Origin: Actinomadura graeca
GTDB lineage: Bacteria; Actinomycetota; Actinomycetes; Streptosporangiales; Streptosporangiaceae
Direction: 5' to 3'
NCBI RefSeq assembly: GCF_019175365.1
Contig: NZ_CP059572.1
Coordinates: 558,001-622,000, forward strand
DNA: 64,000 nt
This document shows, piece by piece, positions 25,740 through 34,989 of this stretch. Below the pieces are notes generated by a model. The model was given only the letters and a program-made list of their open reading frames with translations, was not told where the DNA came from and did no database searches. A program made the translations under genes and the position numbers. Every line of letters begins with the position of its first letter. The first letter of the stretch is position 1.

Positions 25740-26174
25740 ATGCGGATTCGCGACATCCTGCGGAGGAAGGGAGACGCGGTGGCCACGGTACGGCCGGACG
25801 CCACCGTGCGGCAGCTGCTCGCCGTCCTGGCCGAGCACAACATCGGGGCGGCGGTCGTGTCGCCCGACGGCACCTCGATCGCCGGCATCGTGTCCGAGCG
25901 CGACGTCGTGCGGCGCCTGCACGAGCGCGGCGCGGCTCTGCTCGACCGGCCCGTCTCGGAGATCATGACATCGGAGGTCCGCAGCTGCGGGCCCGGCGAC
26001 AAGGTCGAGGACCTCCGGCGCACCATGACCGAGCGCCGCTTCCGGCACGTGCCGGTGGTGGAGGACGGCCGGCTCGCCGGCATCGTCAGCATCGGCGACG
26101 TGGTCAAGAGCGCGATCGACGAGCTGCAGAGCGAGCGCGAGCACCTGGTCGACTACATCCAGCGCGCGCCCTGA
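25740..26174 (+). CDS. two-CBS-domain protein
   Basis: A 144-residue protein made only of a CBS pair: VATVRPDATVRQLLAVLAEH with GIVSERDVVRRL (first), and VRSCGPGDKVEDLRRTMTER with GIVSIGDVVKSAI (second). This layout is shared with hypoxic-response protein 1 of mycobacteria. Such pairs sense adenine nucleotides or other ligands. GGAG is upstream of ATG 25740. A G4T4C4 hairpin lies in the divergent promoter region at 25630-25643. Confidence 0.87.
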   Translation: MRIRDILRRKGDAVATVRPDATVRQLLAVLAEHNIGAAVVSPDGTSIAGIVSERDVVRRLHERGAALLDRPVSEIMTSEVRSCGPGDKVEDLRRTMTERRFRHVPVVEDGRLAGIVSIGDVVKSAIDELQSEREHLVDYIQRAP

Positions 26175-26211
26175 CCCGCCCGCGTCCCGCCGTCTGCGTC
26201 CGATGCGGGGA

Positions 26212-27678
26212 TCAGACGTAGACGGGCAGGGGACGCCCGGCCGGGGCCGCCTGCACCTCCCGGTGGACCGCCGCGAGCCGCTCGACCGCCGTGCGCAGCA
26301 CCGCGGCCGGCAGCACGTACGGCAGCCGGACGTAGTCCTCCAGGACGCCGTCCGCGGCGAACACCGGGCCCGGCACCACCCGCACGCCCGCGCGCTCGGA
26401 CGCCTCGGCGAGCTGGGTCGCCACCGGCGCGCCGATCCGCGCCCACAGTGACATCCCGCCCGCGGGCAGCCGGAACTCCCAGCCGGGCAGCAGCTCGCGC
26501 AGCGCGGCCGCGAGGGCGTCGCGGCCGCGGCGCAGGTCCTCCGCCCGCTCCGCCCGGACCTCCCCGCCCCGCAGCAGCAGCTCCCGCACGATCAGCTGGT
26601 CGAGGACGGGACTGGCCATGTCGAACGGCTCGCGGGCGAGCACCAGGCGGCGGGCCAGCGGCGCGGTCGCGCGGATCCAGCCGATGCGCAGCCCGCCCCA
26701 CAGCAGCTTGGACGCCGACCCGATCGTGATCACCCGGCCGCCGTTGTCGAACGAGGCGGCGGGCGGCTCGCGCGGCGCGTCCGGGTCGTGCGCGAGGTCG
26801 GCGAACGTCTCGTCCACGACGAGGAACGCGTCGGCGCGGCGGGCGGCGTCCACCAGCGCGGCCCGCTCGCCCGCGGGCATCAGGTGGCCGGTCGGGTTGT
26901 GGAAGTCGGGGATCGTGTAGGCCATCCGGACGGCGGCCTGCCGCATGGACCCCGCGGCCAGCTCCACGTCCCAGCCCTCGTTCACGCCGACCGGCACGAG
27001 CCGGGCGCCGCGGCGGCGCAGCGCGCCGAGGGCGTGCGGATAGGTCGGCCGCTCCACCATGACGGGGTCGCCGGGCTCGACCAGCGTCTGCGTCAGCAGC
27101 GTGAACGCGTGCTGCGCGCCGGTCGTCACGACGATCTGGTCGGCGCGGGTCGGCACGCCGCGCGCCGCGTACCCGGCGGCGATGACCTCGCGCAGCTCCT
27201 CCAGCCCGGCGGGCTCGTACCCGGGGCCCGCGCTGTACCGGGGCAGCTCGGCGACGGCGGCCTCGACCGCCGCGCCGAAGATCGCGGGGGCGCCGGGCGT
27301 GGCGCAGCCGAGGTCGATGAACCCGTCGCCGGGCGGCGGGTGGACCCCGCCGAACCGCCCGCCGGTGCCCGCCCCCGGGCGGGGCTCGGCGGCCGACATC
27401 GCCACCGGCGGCAGCGCCGTCCAGCTACCGGCGCCCTGGCGGCTCTCGACATAGCCCTCCTCGCGGAGCCGGTCGTAGGCCGCCGTCACGGTCGTGCGGC
27501 TGACGCCCAGGGCCGCGGCCAGGTCGCGCTCGGCGGGCAGCCGCATCCGCGCCGCGAGCCGCCCGTCCAGGACGAGGCCGCGCACCGACCGGGCCAGCGC
27601 CGCGTAGACGGGCCGCTCACGCGGCACGTCCCCGAGTAGCCTGGCCAGCTGCACACCGTTCACGTAACGCACGCTCAT
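26212..27678 (-). CDS. MocR-family regulator (GntR HTH + aminotransferase-like)
   Basis: A 488-residue regulator. The N-terminal GntR winged helix contains LPAERDLAAALGVSRTTVTA and YDRLREEGYVESRQG. The class I aminotransferase-like domain has TTGAQHAFTLLTQTL, DFHNPTGHLMP and the PLP lysine in GSASKLLWGGLRIGW. The family senses PLP or amino-acid-PLP adducts. ATG 27678 (MSVRYVNGVQLARL) is preferred to an upstream in-frame start. It is divergent from the YczE-type gene, a pairing common in actinomycetes, and the shared intergenic region holds three AAGTG repeats. Confidence 0.9.
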   Translation of the reverse strand: MSVRYVNGVQLARLLGDVPRERPVYAALARSVRGLVLDGRLAARMRLPAERDLAAALGVSRTTVTAAYDRLREEGYVESRQGAGSWTALPPVAMSAAEPRPGAGTGGRFGGVHPPPGDGFIDLGCATPGAPAIFGAAVEAAVAELPRYSAGPGYEPAGLEELREVIAAGYAARGVPTRADQIVVTTGAQHAFTLLTQTLVEPGDPVMVERPTYPHALGALRRRGARLVPVGVNEGWDVELAAGSMRQAAVRMAYTIPDFHNPTGHLMPAGERAALVDAARRADAFLVVDETFADLAHDPDAPREPPAASFDNGGRVITIGSASKLLWGGLRIGWIRATAPLARRLVLAREPFDMASPVLDQLIVRELLLRGGEVRAERAEDLRRGRDALAAALRELLPGWEFRLPAGGMSLWARIGAPVATQLAEASERAGVRVVPGPVFAADGVLEDYVRLPYVLPAAVLRTAVERLAAVHREVQAAPAGRPLPVYV

Positions 27679-27683
27679 ACAGA

Positions 27684-27724
27684 CCACTTTTGCATATTGG
27701 CCCTGCACTTTCCAGGCCACTTCC
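27684..27724 (-). promoter_or_regulatory. MocR operator: three AAGTG repeats
   Basis: Read on the minus strand, GGAAGTGG (27717-27724), GAAAGTGC (27705-27712) and AAAAGTGG (27684-27691) are direct repeats. The last continues as AAAAGTGGTCTGT, close to the AAAGTGG-type motif I recall for PdxR regulators of the MocR family. They lie between the divergent mocR and yczE-like genes and probably control both. Confidence 0.5.
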
Positions 27725-27772
27725 CTTCATGATGGGCATCTCAGGGTACTCTGACGAGCTTGGAGCGCAGCA

Positions 27773-28546
27773 ATGGCCTCGATGGGGCGCCGTCTGGTGC
27801 AGTTGTACATCGGATTGGCCTTGTACGGGCTCGGGATCGCCCTCCAGATCCTGTCGGGCCTGGGCAACGACCCCTGGGACGTCCTCCACCAGGGCCTCTC
27901 GCGCCGGTTCGGGCTGTCGATCGGCGTGTGGATCGTCATCGCCGGGGCGCTGGTGATGCTCTGCTGGATCCCGCTGCGCCAGCGGCCGGGCTTCGGGACG
28001 ATCAGCAACGTCGTCTTCCTGGGCGCCTTCGCCGACCTGTTCCTGTGGCTGCTGCCCGATCCGGCCGGTCTCACGGCCCGGTGGGCGTACCTGGTCGCGG
28101 CCGTTCTCGTCGGCGGCTTCGCCACCGGCTGCTACATCGGCGCGGGCCTCGGCCCGGGCCCCCGCGACGGGCTGATGACCGGGCTGGCCGCGGACGGGCG
28201 CTCCATCCGCGTCGTGCGCACCGGCATCGAGCTGGGCGTCCTCGCGGCCGGCTGGCTCCTGGGCGGGACGGTCGGGATCGGCACGCTCCTCTACGCGCTG
28301 GCGATCGGCCCGCTGACGCACGTGTTCCTCCCCCGCCTGACCGTCGGCAGGCCCGCGCCGGTCAAGGGTCCTCCGGAGGACGCCGCGGCCGCTCCCTGGC
28401 CGTCGATGGAGCCCCCGGTGTCACGCGAGCACGCCGTCTGCCCCAGCGGGGCAGTGGCGCATGCGAGCCTGACCGAGGCGGATCGCGAAGCGGCGTCGGG
28501 CCCGCGCGATCACGGCCCTGGGCCTGCCTCCGAGCGGGTCTCCTGA
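27773..28546 (+). CDS. YczE/YyaS/YitT-type integral membrane protein
   Basis: A 257-residue protein with five or six hydrophobic segments in its first 210 residues. The family marks are QLYIGLALYGLGIALQILSG, LGNDPWDVLHQGLS, and GLGPGPRDGLMTGLA. The remaining 45 residues are a disordered Pro/Ala tail, longer than usual. Function is unknown; genes of this family often sit divergent to a MocR regulator, as here. The start ATG has GGAG upstream. Its 3' end overlaps the convergent glycerate kinase gene by 37 bp. Confidence 0.82.
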   Translation: MASMGRRLVQLYIGLALYGLGIALQILSGLGNDPWDVLHQGLSRRFGLSIGVWIVIAGALVMLCWIPLRQRPGFGTISNVVFLGAFADLFLWLLPDPAGLTARWAYLVAAVLVGGFATGCYIGAGLGPGPRDGLMTGLAADGRSIRVVRTGIELGVLAAGWLLGGTVGIGTLLYALAIGPLTHVFLPRLTVGRPAPVKGPPEDAAAAPWPSMEPPVSREHAVCPSGAVAHASLTEADREAASGPRDHGPGPASERVS

Positions 28547-29676
28547 CCGGGGCCGAGGAAGCAGCGGGTCACCTGGTCGGCGAGCGCGGCCAGCAGCGGT
28601 GCCGCCTCGGCCTTCAGCTCGTCCAGGGTCCGGGGGCCGTCGGCGAGGCTGAACGCGGCGGTGAGGCCGAGGTCGTGCAGTCCAGCGAGCGGCCCGGCGA
28701 CGGCTCCGGCGAGGGCGACGGCAGGGACGCCGCGCTCGCGGGCGAGGGCGGCGACCGCGGAGACGACCTTGCCGCCCGCGCTCTGCCCGTCCACCCGCCC
28801 CTCACCGGTGATCACCAGGTCGGCGCCGGCGAGGGCGGCGGGCAGCCCGACGGCCTCGGCGACGAGCGCCGCGCCGGGGGCGGGCTCGGCGCCGAGCGCG
28901 GCGACCAGGCCGCCGCAGGTGCCGCCCGCGGCGCCCGCCCCGGGCAGGTCGTGGACGCGGACGCCCGAGCGGGCCGCGAGGACGTCGGCGAACCGGGTGA
29001 GCGCCGCGTCCAGCTCGCGGACCTGGCTCGGCGTCGCGCCCTTCTGCGGGCCGAAGACCGCGGCGGCGCCGGACGGGCCCACCAGCGGGTTCGTGACGTC
29101 GCAGGCGACACGGAAGCGGGTGGCGCGGACCTCGGCGGGGACTTCGGAGTCGTCGACGCGGTCCAGCCGGGCGAGCGCCGCGCCGCCGGGCGGGAGGTCC
29201 GCGCCGGACGCGTCGAGGAACCGCAGGCCAAGTGCGCGCAGCAGCCCGGCGCCGCCGTCGGTGCCGGCGCTGCCGCCGACGCAGACCAGCACCTCGCGGG
29301 CGCCCCGCCGGACGGCGTCGGCGATCAGCTCGCCGGTGCCCGCGGACGAGGCGCCCAGCGGGTCGGGCGGGACGTCCTCGACGAGGGTCAGCCCGGACGC
29401 GGCGGCCAGCTCCACGACCGCCGAGGTCCCGTCGCCCGAGAGCGCGTAGCGGGCGGTGACCGGGCGTCCCAGCGGATCGGTGGCGGCGGCCTCCACCGGG
29501 GTGCCGCCGCGGGCGCCGAGGAAGCAGTCGAGGGTGCCCTCGCCGCCGTCGGCCATCGGCACCGCGACCACCTCGGCGGCGGGCACGGCGCGGCGGACGC
29601 CGGCCCCGATCGCGGCGCAGGCGGCCACGGCGGACAGGCCGCCCTTGAACGAGTCCGGCGCGACGACGACGCGCAC
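28510..29676 (-). CDS. Glycerate kinase (GlxK/GarK family)
   Basis: A 388-residue glycerate kinase phosphorylating D-glycerate. MRVVVAPDSFKGGLSA opens the protein, followed by PMADGGEGTLDCFLG, CVGGSAGTDGGAGLLRALG, CDVTNPLVGPSGAAAVFGPQ, and LVITGEGRVDGQSAGGKVV, all family hallmarks. GTG 29676 gives the usual N terminus; an in-frame TTG at 29685 would overlap the upstream stop (TTGA). It is last in an operon with the two genes above it. The link to serine or glyoxylate metabolism is inferred from family. Confidence 0.9.
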   Translation of the reverse strand: MRVVVAPDSFKGGLSAVAACAAIGAGVRRAVPAAEVVAVPMADGGEGTLDCFLGARGGTPVEAAATDPLGRPVTARYALSGDGTSAVVELAAASGLTLVEDVPPDPLGASSAGTGELIADAVRRGAREVLVCVGGSAGTDGGAGLLRALGLRFLDASGADLPPGGAALARLDRVDDSEVPAEVRATRFRVACDVTNPLVGPSGAAAVFGPQKGATPSQVRELDAALTRFADVLAARSGVRVHDLPGAGAAGGTCGGLVAALGAEPAPGAALVAEAVGLPAALAGADLVITGEGRVDGQSAGGKVVSAVAALARERGVPAVALAGAVAGPLAGLHDLGLTAAFSLADGPRTLDELKAEAAPLLAALADQVTRCFLGPGQETRSEAGPGP

Positions 29677-29681
29677 GGGCG

Positions 29682-30572
29682 TCAATGCTCCGCGGCGAGG
29701 GCGGTGAGGACGGACGCGAACTCCTCCGGCAGCACCAGCGTGTCGCCCTCGTACCGCGTCTCCAGAAGGGTCAGCTCACCCGCGCGCCACCAGTACAGGT
29801 GCGGGCTGAGCGAGCCGGGCCCCTCCTCGTAGGCGCGGTGGGCCTGGGCCTGGAGCTCGTGGGCGGCGGTCACGGCCGCCCGGTAGCGGGCCCGCGGGGA
29901 GTTCTCGGCGATCCGCAGCGAGTGCGCGACGATCAGGCTGCGGTTGGGGGCGATGACCAGCGCGCCGTAGGGGCCGATCGGCAGGTACTCCTCCAGCCAC
30001 GCCAGGTGGGTCGCGGCGTAGAACGTCCAGCCGTGCAGGACCGACACCCGGACGCCGCCGAGCTCCTGCTCGTCGTGCTGGAGCGGCCCGTCGCCGCGCA
30101 CGTTCGCGCGGCCGAGCATGAACAGCGCGTCGCCGGACACCGGCCAGCCGTGCATCTCCTCGTTGCTGACGGTTCGGACGCTGGTGGGGGTGTCGACGAC
30201 CACGACCTCGATCAGCCCGGGGGCGAAGGGCCGGGCGGCGAACCCGCCGTTGTCGGCCTCGACCGGATGGATGCGGGTGCGCAGCAGATGCTGGGCGAGG
30301 TCGAAGTCGGACAGGTCGAGGGGCTCCTCCATCGCGGTGACGATCGTGGTGACCTGGTCGGAGACCAGCGCGGGCCAGTCGTCGCGGGGCACCAGGCGCG
30401 CCAGCTGCCGCAGGTCGCGCAGGCTGACGGGGAGCCGGTTGGGGCCCTCAAGCATGATCACCTCCCCGGGGTAGCGGCGGCAGGTGTAGCCGAGGCTCTC
30501 GGCCACCAGCACCACCAGCGACTCCAGGGTCCCGTCGTCCCCCGGGACGGGACGGGCGTGCCGTCCCCTCAT
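29682..30572 (-). CDS. conserved hypothetical protein (DUF1444-like?)
   Basis: A 296-residue soluble protein. Segments such as VRTVSNEEMHGWPVSGDALF, LGRANVRGDGPL, and YGALVIAPNRSLIVAHSLR vaguely recall DUF1444, but I do not recognise the family with certainty. There are no membrane segments or enzyme motifs. The start overlaps the S66-peptidase stop by 4 bp (ATGA) with GGGAGG before it, so it is coupled in an operon between that gene and glycerate kinase. Confidence 0.65.
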   Translation of the reverse strand: MRGRHARPVPGDDGTLESLVVLVAESLGYTCRRYPGEVIMLEGPNRLPVSLRDLRQLARLVPRDDWPALVSDQVTTIVTAMEEPLDLSDFDLAQHLLRTRIHPVEADNGGFAARPFAPGLIEVVVVDTPTSVRTVSNEEMHGWPVSGDALFMLGRANVRGDGPLQHDEQELGGVRVSVLHGWTFYAATHLAWLEEYLPIGPYGALVIAPNRSLIVAHSLRIAENSPRARYRAAVTAAHELQAQAHRAYEEGPGSLSPHLYWWRAGELTLLETRYEGDTLVLPEEFASVLTALAAEH

Positions 30573-31624
30573 CGCGCACCTCCCGGCGCTCGCAGGGTGA
30601 GTGCTCCGGCGTCCAGGATGGCGGGGGCGCCGAGCTCCAGGGTGCGCTGGCGGGGGCCGTGCCCGGCGGGGACGCCGGCGAGGACCGGCACGCCGAGCGG
30701 CCCGAGCCGCGCCGAGAACACCGCGTCCAGCTCGGCGGGGTCGCCGGACCGTTCCCACGACCCCAGCACCACCCCCGCCGCCCCGTCGAGCCATGCGGAC
30801 TGGAGGAGCTGGACGAGCATCCGGTCGATCCGGTACGGCGCCTCGGACACGTCCTCCAGGAAGACGATCCGGCCCTCGGCCCGCGGCGGCGCGTACGGGG
30901 TGCCCAGCAGGGCCGTGAGGAGCGTGAGGGTGCCGCCGGTGAGCGGGCCCTCCGCCCGGCCCGGGGCGAGGGCGTGGGTGCCGGTCAGGACGTCCTGGCC
31001 GGTGCCGAACAGCGCCGCCAGCAGGCCGTCGCGGGTGAGGGCGTCGTCGGCGCCGGTCGCGGCGGGGCCGAGGTCGGCGATCCGCCCGGCGGGCATCGGC
31101 CCGAACGAGGTGGTGACGCCGAGGCGCGCCCCGAACGCCACGTGCAGGGCGGTGATGTCGCTGGACCCGTGCAGCATCTTGGGGTCGGGGCCGGTGGCGG
31201 CGGCCAGGGCGTCCCAGTCGAGGTGGTCCAGGACGCGGGTGGCGCCGTAGCCGCCGCGCGCGCAGACCACCGCGCTGACGCGGGGGTCGGACCAGGCCGA
31301 GGCCAGGTCGGCGGCACGGTCGGCGTCGCCGCCGGCGAGCTGCTGCCAGCCGTCCCTGAGGGGGCCGGGTCCGCCCAGGTTGACTCGGTCGAGGGCGTGC
31401 TGTCCGAGCACGACGTCAAGGCCGAGGCCGCGTAGAACGGCGCAGCCCTCCTCCAGCCGGGCCGGGTCGGCGGGGCCGCTGGGCGCGACGACCGCGACCC
31501 GGTCACCGGGCCGCAACGCCTTGTACCGGCGAGCTTCGGAACGTTCGGCCCGCCCGCCGGGCATGCCGACGGCGGGCGCGTGAGATGACTCGTCGGCCAC
31601 CTCCGCGCGGGCGCCCCCGCTCAT
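30569..31624 (-). CDS. LD-carboxypeptidase, peptidase family S66
   Basis: A 351-residue muropeptide LD-carboxypeptidase or MccF-like self-immunity peptidase. LRPGDRVAVVAPSGPADPAR opens the fold, ARGGYGATRVLDHLDWD follows, and GSSDITALH holds the nucleophile Ser (usual GxSD). The C-terminal half contributes the Glu in FLEDVSEAPYRIDRML and the His in AGHGPRQRTLELG. There is no signal peptide, so it acts in the cytoplasm on recycled peptides. ATG 31624 has GGAGGG upstream and begins a three-gene operon. Confidence 0.87.
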   Translation of the reverse strand: MSGGARAEVADESSHAPAVGMPGGRAERSEARRYKALRPGDRVAVVAPSGPADPARLEEGCAVLRGLGLDVVLGQHALDRVNLGGPGPLRDGWQQLAGGDADRAADLASAWSDPRVSAVVCARGGYGATRVLDHLDWDALAAATGPDPKMLHGSSDITALHVAFGARLGVTTSFGPMPAGRIADLGPAATGADDALTRDGLLAALFGTGQDVLTGTHALAPGRAEGPLTGGTLTLLTALLGTPYAPPRAEGRIVFLEDVSEAPYRIDRMLVQLLQSAWLDGAAGVVLGSWERSGDPAELDAVFSARLGPLGVPVLAGVPAGHGPRQRTLELGAPAILDAGALTLRAPGGAR

Positions 31625-32040
31625 CAACCCGATCCCTCCTCGCACCGCGACGCATAGAGCTTGTCAGGATCCGGACGCCAGCGGAAGGGGCCGCCGGTCA
31701 CGACCCGCCAACAGATCATCTCGCGTTTCCCGGCGTCCGGCGCGCGGCCCGCCCGCCCTTGCCCGGCCCCGGTGCGGGCCGCCGGAGCGGGCCGTGTGCG
31801 TTGTCCGTGGTCAGCGCCTGTGCGCGGCCCCTCCACCGAAATCCCAGGGCGGGACCGGCGAGCGTCTGGGGAGCGTCCATCCCCCAAGGCTAGGGCTGGA
31901 AGGGCCTCCGCGCGTGTGTATCGGTGCCCCTCGGCGGCCGAGTCCTCCAGCAGTGTGCCCGCCCCTTTCCAGGTATTCGGTCAGGCCGCACGGAGCGTCA
32001 CGATCCGTTCGTCCTGAAAAGGTGACAAACTTGTTCCGGT
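31625..32040. other. intergenic region without a supported gene
   Basis: About 416 bp between divergent genes. A 31-codon minus-strand frame (MICWRVVTGGPFRW at its N terminus, 31719 down to 31624) ends in a TGATG overlap with the S66-peptidase start. It could be a leader peptide, but support is weak. Nothing else coding was recognised. The last 60 bp before 32041 are AT-richer and probably hold the sulfotransferase promoter. Confidence 0.3.
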
Positions 32041-33009
32041 ATGAGATCGCCGCCGCACATCCTCGTGATCAACGGCACCAAGGTCCGCCGCCCGGTCTTC
32101 GTTCTGGGCGCACCCCATTCCGGTGCGGACCTGCTGGCGCGCGCGGTCAAACGCTCCGCGGGCTTCCACCTCACCACCGGCCGTCCCGGCGTCCTGAGGG
32201 TCAGCTACGCCTTCGCGCGCCAGCCGTCGATCGCCACGCAGCGTGGCCAGGGCGCCGCGCGCGTCCTCCGCGACGCCTACGCCGAGACCTGGCAGATCTC
32301 CGGGCGGGCGTGCGCGGAGTGCCCGCCCGAGTGCCGCGAGCTGGCCGGGCTCCCCCCGGCCTCGCCCACGCCGCCCGGGCGGCCCGCCCGCGACGGCGAG
32401 CGGGCCGGGCCCTGCGTCCAGCCGGCGGACGTCGTGCGCTTCGCCGACGCCTCCCCCGACCTCATCTACAGCGCGGACGTGCTGCTGGACGCCTTCCCGG
32501 ACGCCCAGCTCGTCCAGGTGATCAGGGACGGCCGGGACGCGGTCGCCGACATGCTCGACGACGACCGCTGCCTGGCCTGGTTCAAGCCGGGCCTCGCCAA
32601 CCTCGACACGGTGTTCCCCAACCCGTTCCTCGGCGTCGAGGACCACACCGAGCGCAGCCGCTGGCCGAGCGCCGCGCCGGCGGTCAAGTGCGCGCTGCGC
32701 TGGCGCGGCTCGGTGCGGCTCAGCGCGCGGCTGCGGCAGCAGGTCCCCGAGGAGCAGCTGTTCACCGTCCGCTACGAGGACCTCGCCGCCCATCCGCGCC
32801 GGGTCGCGACCGAGGTGTCGGAATACCTGGACCAGGCGATCTCCAGCACGGTCCTGTCGGGCCTGGTGCGGTCCGGGACGCGCGACGCCGCCGAGCTCGG
32901 CGTCGGGTCCTGGCGCGAGCGGCTGACGCCGCGTCAGAGCGCCCAGGTGGAGAAGGTCGCCGGCGCCGAGCTGCGGCGCCTCGGCTACCGGCTGGCCGCC
33001 GACGCCTGA
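32041..33009 (+). CDS. sulfotransferase-family protein
   Basis: A 322-residue PAPS-dependent sulfotransferase homologue. The 5'-phosphosulfate loop is FVLGAPHSGADLLARAV (usual GxxRSGTT), and the 3'-phosphate site is LVQVIRDGRDAVADML. VRYEDLAAHPRRVATEVSEYL is also typical. An inserted Cys-rich stretch (RACAECPPECRELAG) near residue 85 is unusual and might bind a metal. The acceptor is unknown. ATG 32041 has no clear ribosome site. The 3' end overlaps the convergent ABC exporter gene by 25 bp. Confidence 0.8.
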   Translation: MRSPPHILVINGTKVRRPVFVLGAPHSGADLLARAVKRSAGFHLTTGRPGVLRVSYAFARQPSIATQRGQGAARVLRDAYAETWQISGRACAECPPECRELAGLPPASPTPPGRPARDGERAGPCVQPADVVRFADASPDLIYSADVLLDAFPDAQLVQVIRDGRDAVADMLDDDRCLAWFKPGLANLDTVFPNPFLGVEDHTERSRWPSAAPAVKCALRWRGSVRLSARLRQQVPEEQLFTVRYEDLAAHPRRVATEVSEYLDQAISSTVLSGLVRSGTRDAAELGVGSWRERLTPRQSAQVEKVAGAELRRLGYRLAADA

Positions 33010-34970
33010 GCGCCGCTCTCCTCCTCGCCGCCCTCCGCAGCGCCCTCCGCGGCGCCCTCCTCCTCCGCGTCGCCGTCCTGCCGGGCGAACTGCGTGCGGT
33101 ACAGCTCGGCGTACAGGCCGCCGCGCAGCAGCAGCTCCTCGTGGCGGCCCCGCTCGGCGATCCGCCCGTCCTCGATCACCAGGATCTGGTCGGCCTCGCG
33201 GATGGTGGACAGCCGGTGCGCGATCACCAGGGACGTGCGCCCGGCCAGGGCGGTGCGCAGGGCGCGCTGGACGGCCGCCTCGGACTCGGAGTCCAGGTGC
33301 GCGGTCGCCTCGTCCAGGACGACGACCGACGGCGCCTTGAGCAGCAGCCGGGCGATCGCCAGCCGCTGCTTCTCCCCGCCGGACAGCCGGTAGCCGCGGT
33401 CGCCGACGACCGTGTCCAGGCCCTCGGCCATCGACGCGACCAGCCCGCCGACCTGCGCGGACTCCAGGGCCTGGAGGATCTCGGCGTCGGTGGCGTCCGG
33501 GCGGGCGTAGCGCATGTTCTCCCGGATGGTGTCGTGGAACAGGTGCGCGTCCTGGCTCACGACGCCGATCTCGGCGCGCAGCGAGTCGAGCGTGACGTCG
33601 CGGACGTCCGTCCCGCCGATCCGGACCGCGCCGCCGGACACGTCGTAGAGCCGCGAGACCAGGTGCGTGATCGTCGACTTGCCCGCGCCGGACGGCCCGA
33701 CCAGCGCCACGAGGCGGCCGGGGGCCGCGGTGAAGTCCACGTCGTGCAGGACCTCGCGGGCGGGCGCGGTGTCGGTCCGCGCGATCGACTCCAGCGAGGC
33801 CAGCGACACCTCCTCCGACGCGGGGTAGGCGAACCGGACGTGGTCGAACTCGATCGCCGGCGCGGCGGGCCCGTCCCCGGCCTGCGGCCCGCCGAGGGAG
33901 CGGGCGCCCTCGCGGTCGCGGATGAGGGGCTTGAGGTCGAGCACCTCGAACACGCGGTCGAAGCTGACCAGCGCGGTCATCACGTCCACGTGGACGTTGG
34001 ACAGCGCGGTCAGCGGCCCGTACATGCGGGTCAGCAGGGTGGCGAGGGCGACGAGCGTGCCGAGTTCCAGGCCGCCGTCCACGACCAGGAAGCCGCCCAT
34101 GCCGTAGACCATGGCGGTGGCGAGCGCGGCGACCAGCGTCAGGGCGGTGAAGAACACGCGGCCGTACATGGCGGCGACGACGCCGATGTCGCGGACGCGC
34201 GCGGCCCGCTGGGAGAAGTTCTCCTCCTCCTCGGCCGGGCGGCCGTACAGCTTGGCGAGCATCGCGCCCGCCACGTTGAACCGCTCGGTCATCAGCGAGC
34301 TCATCTCGGCGTCCAGCACCATCTGCTCGCGGCTGATCCGCGACAGCCGCCGCCCGACCCACTTGGCGGGCAGGATGAAGACCGGCAGCAGCAGCAGCGC
34401 GATCAGCGTCACCTGCCAGGACAGGATCAGCATCGTCACCAGCACCAGGATCAGGCTGATCACGTTGGACACCACCGAGGACAGGGTGGTGGTCAGTGCG
34501 CGCTGGGCGCCGATGACGTCGTTGTTGAGGCGGCTGACGAGCGAGCCCGTCTGCGCGCGCATGAAGAACGCGACGGGCTGCCGCTGGACGTGCCCGAACA
34601 CCTGCGTGCGCAGGTCGTAGATCAGCCCCTCGCCGATGCGCGCGGAGTACCAGCGCTGCGCCAGGCCGAGCACCGCCTCCAGCAGCGCCAGCCCGGCGAC
34701 GCCCGCGGCGAGCCAGACCACGAGGTCCTGGCGGCCCGGCACGATGCCGCGGTCGATGATCGCCTTGAGCAGCAGCGGGTTCGCGATGACGATCAGCGCG
34801 GCGATGGTGTTCAGCACGAGGAACAGGACCAGCTCGCGGACGTACGGGCGCGCGTAGCCGGCGATCCGCCCGACGGTGCCGGGCTTGAGCTTCTGCTGGG
34901 TCACCGACCCGTCCCTGCGGAACGAGGCCATCACCTGCCAGCCGTTGCCCGGCGTTCCCGGCATCCCCAC
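32985..34970 (-). CDS. ABC exporter, fused permease-ATPase (MsbA/LmrA type)
   Basis: A 661-residue half-transporter. Six membrane helices lie in roughly residues 45-330, including QTGSLVSRLNNDVIGAQRAL. The nucleotide-binding domain has Walker A LVGPSGAGKST, the Q-loop VVSQDAHLF, signature YRLSGGEKQRLAIARLL, Walker B VVVLDEATAHLDSES and the switch IAHRLSTI. The C terminus is an acidic Glu/Ala tail. GTG 34970 follows GGAGG; ATG 34964 is possible. The substrate cannot be inferred. The leader holds a strong hairpin. Confidence 0.92.
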   Translation of the reverse strand: MGMPGTPGNGWQVMASFRRDGSVTQQKLKPGTVGRIAGYARPYVRELVLFLVLNTIAALIVIANPLLLKAIIDRGIVPGRQDLVVWLAAGVAGLALLEAVLGLAQRWYSARIGEGLIYDLRTQVFGHVQRQPVAFFMRAQTGSLVSRLNNDVIGAQRALTTTLSSVVSNVISLILVLVTMLILSWQVTLIALLLLPVFILPAKWVGRRLSRISREQMVLDAEMSSLMTERFNVAGAMLAKLYGRPAEEEENFSQRAARVRDIGVVAAMYGRVFFTALTLVAALATAMVYGMGGFLVVDGGLELGTLVALATLLTRMYGPLTALSNVHVDVMTALVSFDRVFEVLDLKPLIRDREGARSLGGPQAGDGPAAPAIEFDHVRFAYPASEEVSLASLESIARTDTAPAREVLHDVDFTAAPGRLVALVGPSGAGKSTITHLVSRLYDVSGGAVRIGGTDVRDVTLDSLRAEIGVVSQDAHLFHDTIRENMRYARPDATDAEILQALESAQVGGLVASMAEGLDTVVGDRGYRLSGGEKQRLAIARLLLKAPSVVVLDEATAHLDSESEAAVQRALRTALAGRTSLVIAHRLSTIREADQILVIEDGRIAERGRHEELLLRGGLYAELYRTQFARQDGDAEEEGAAEGAAEGGEEESGAQASAASR

Positions 34971-34989
34971 AAGCGCCTCCGAGGGATCG

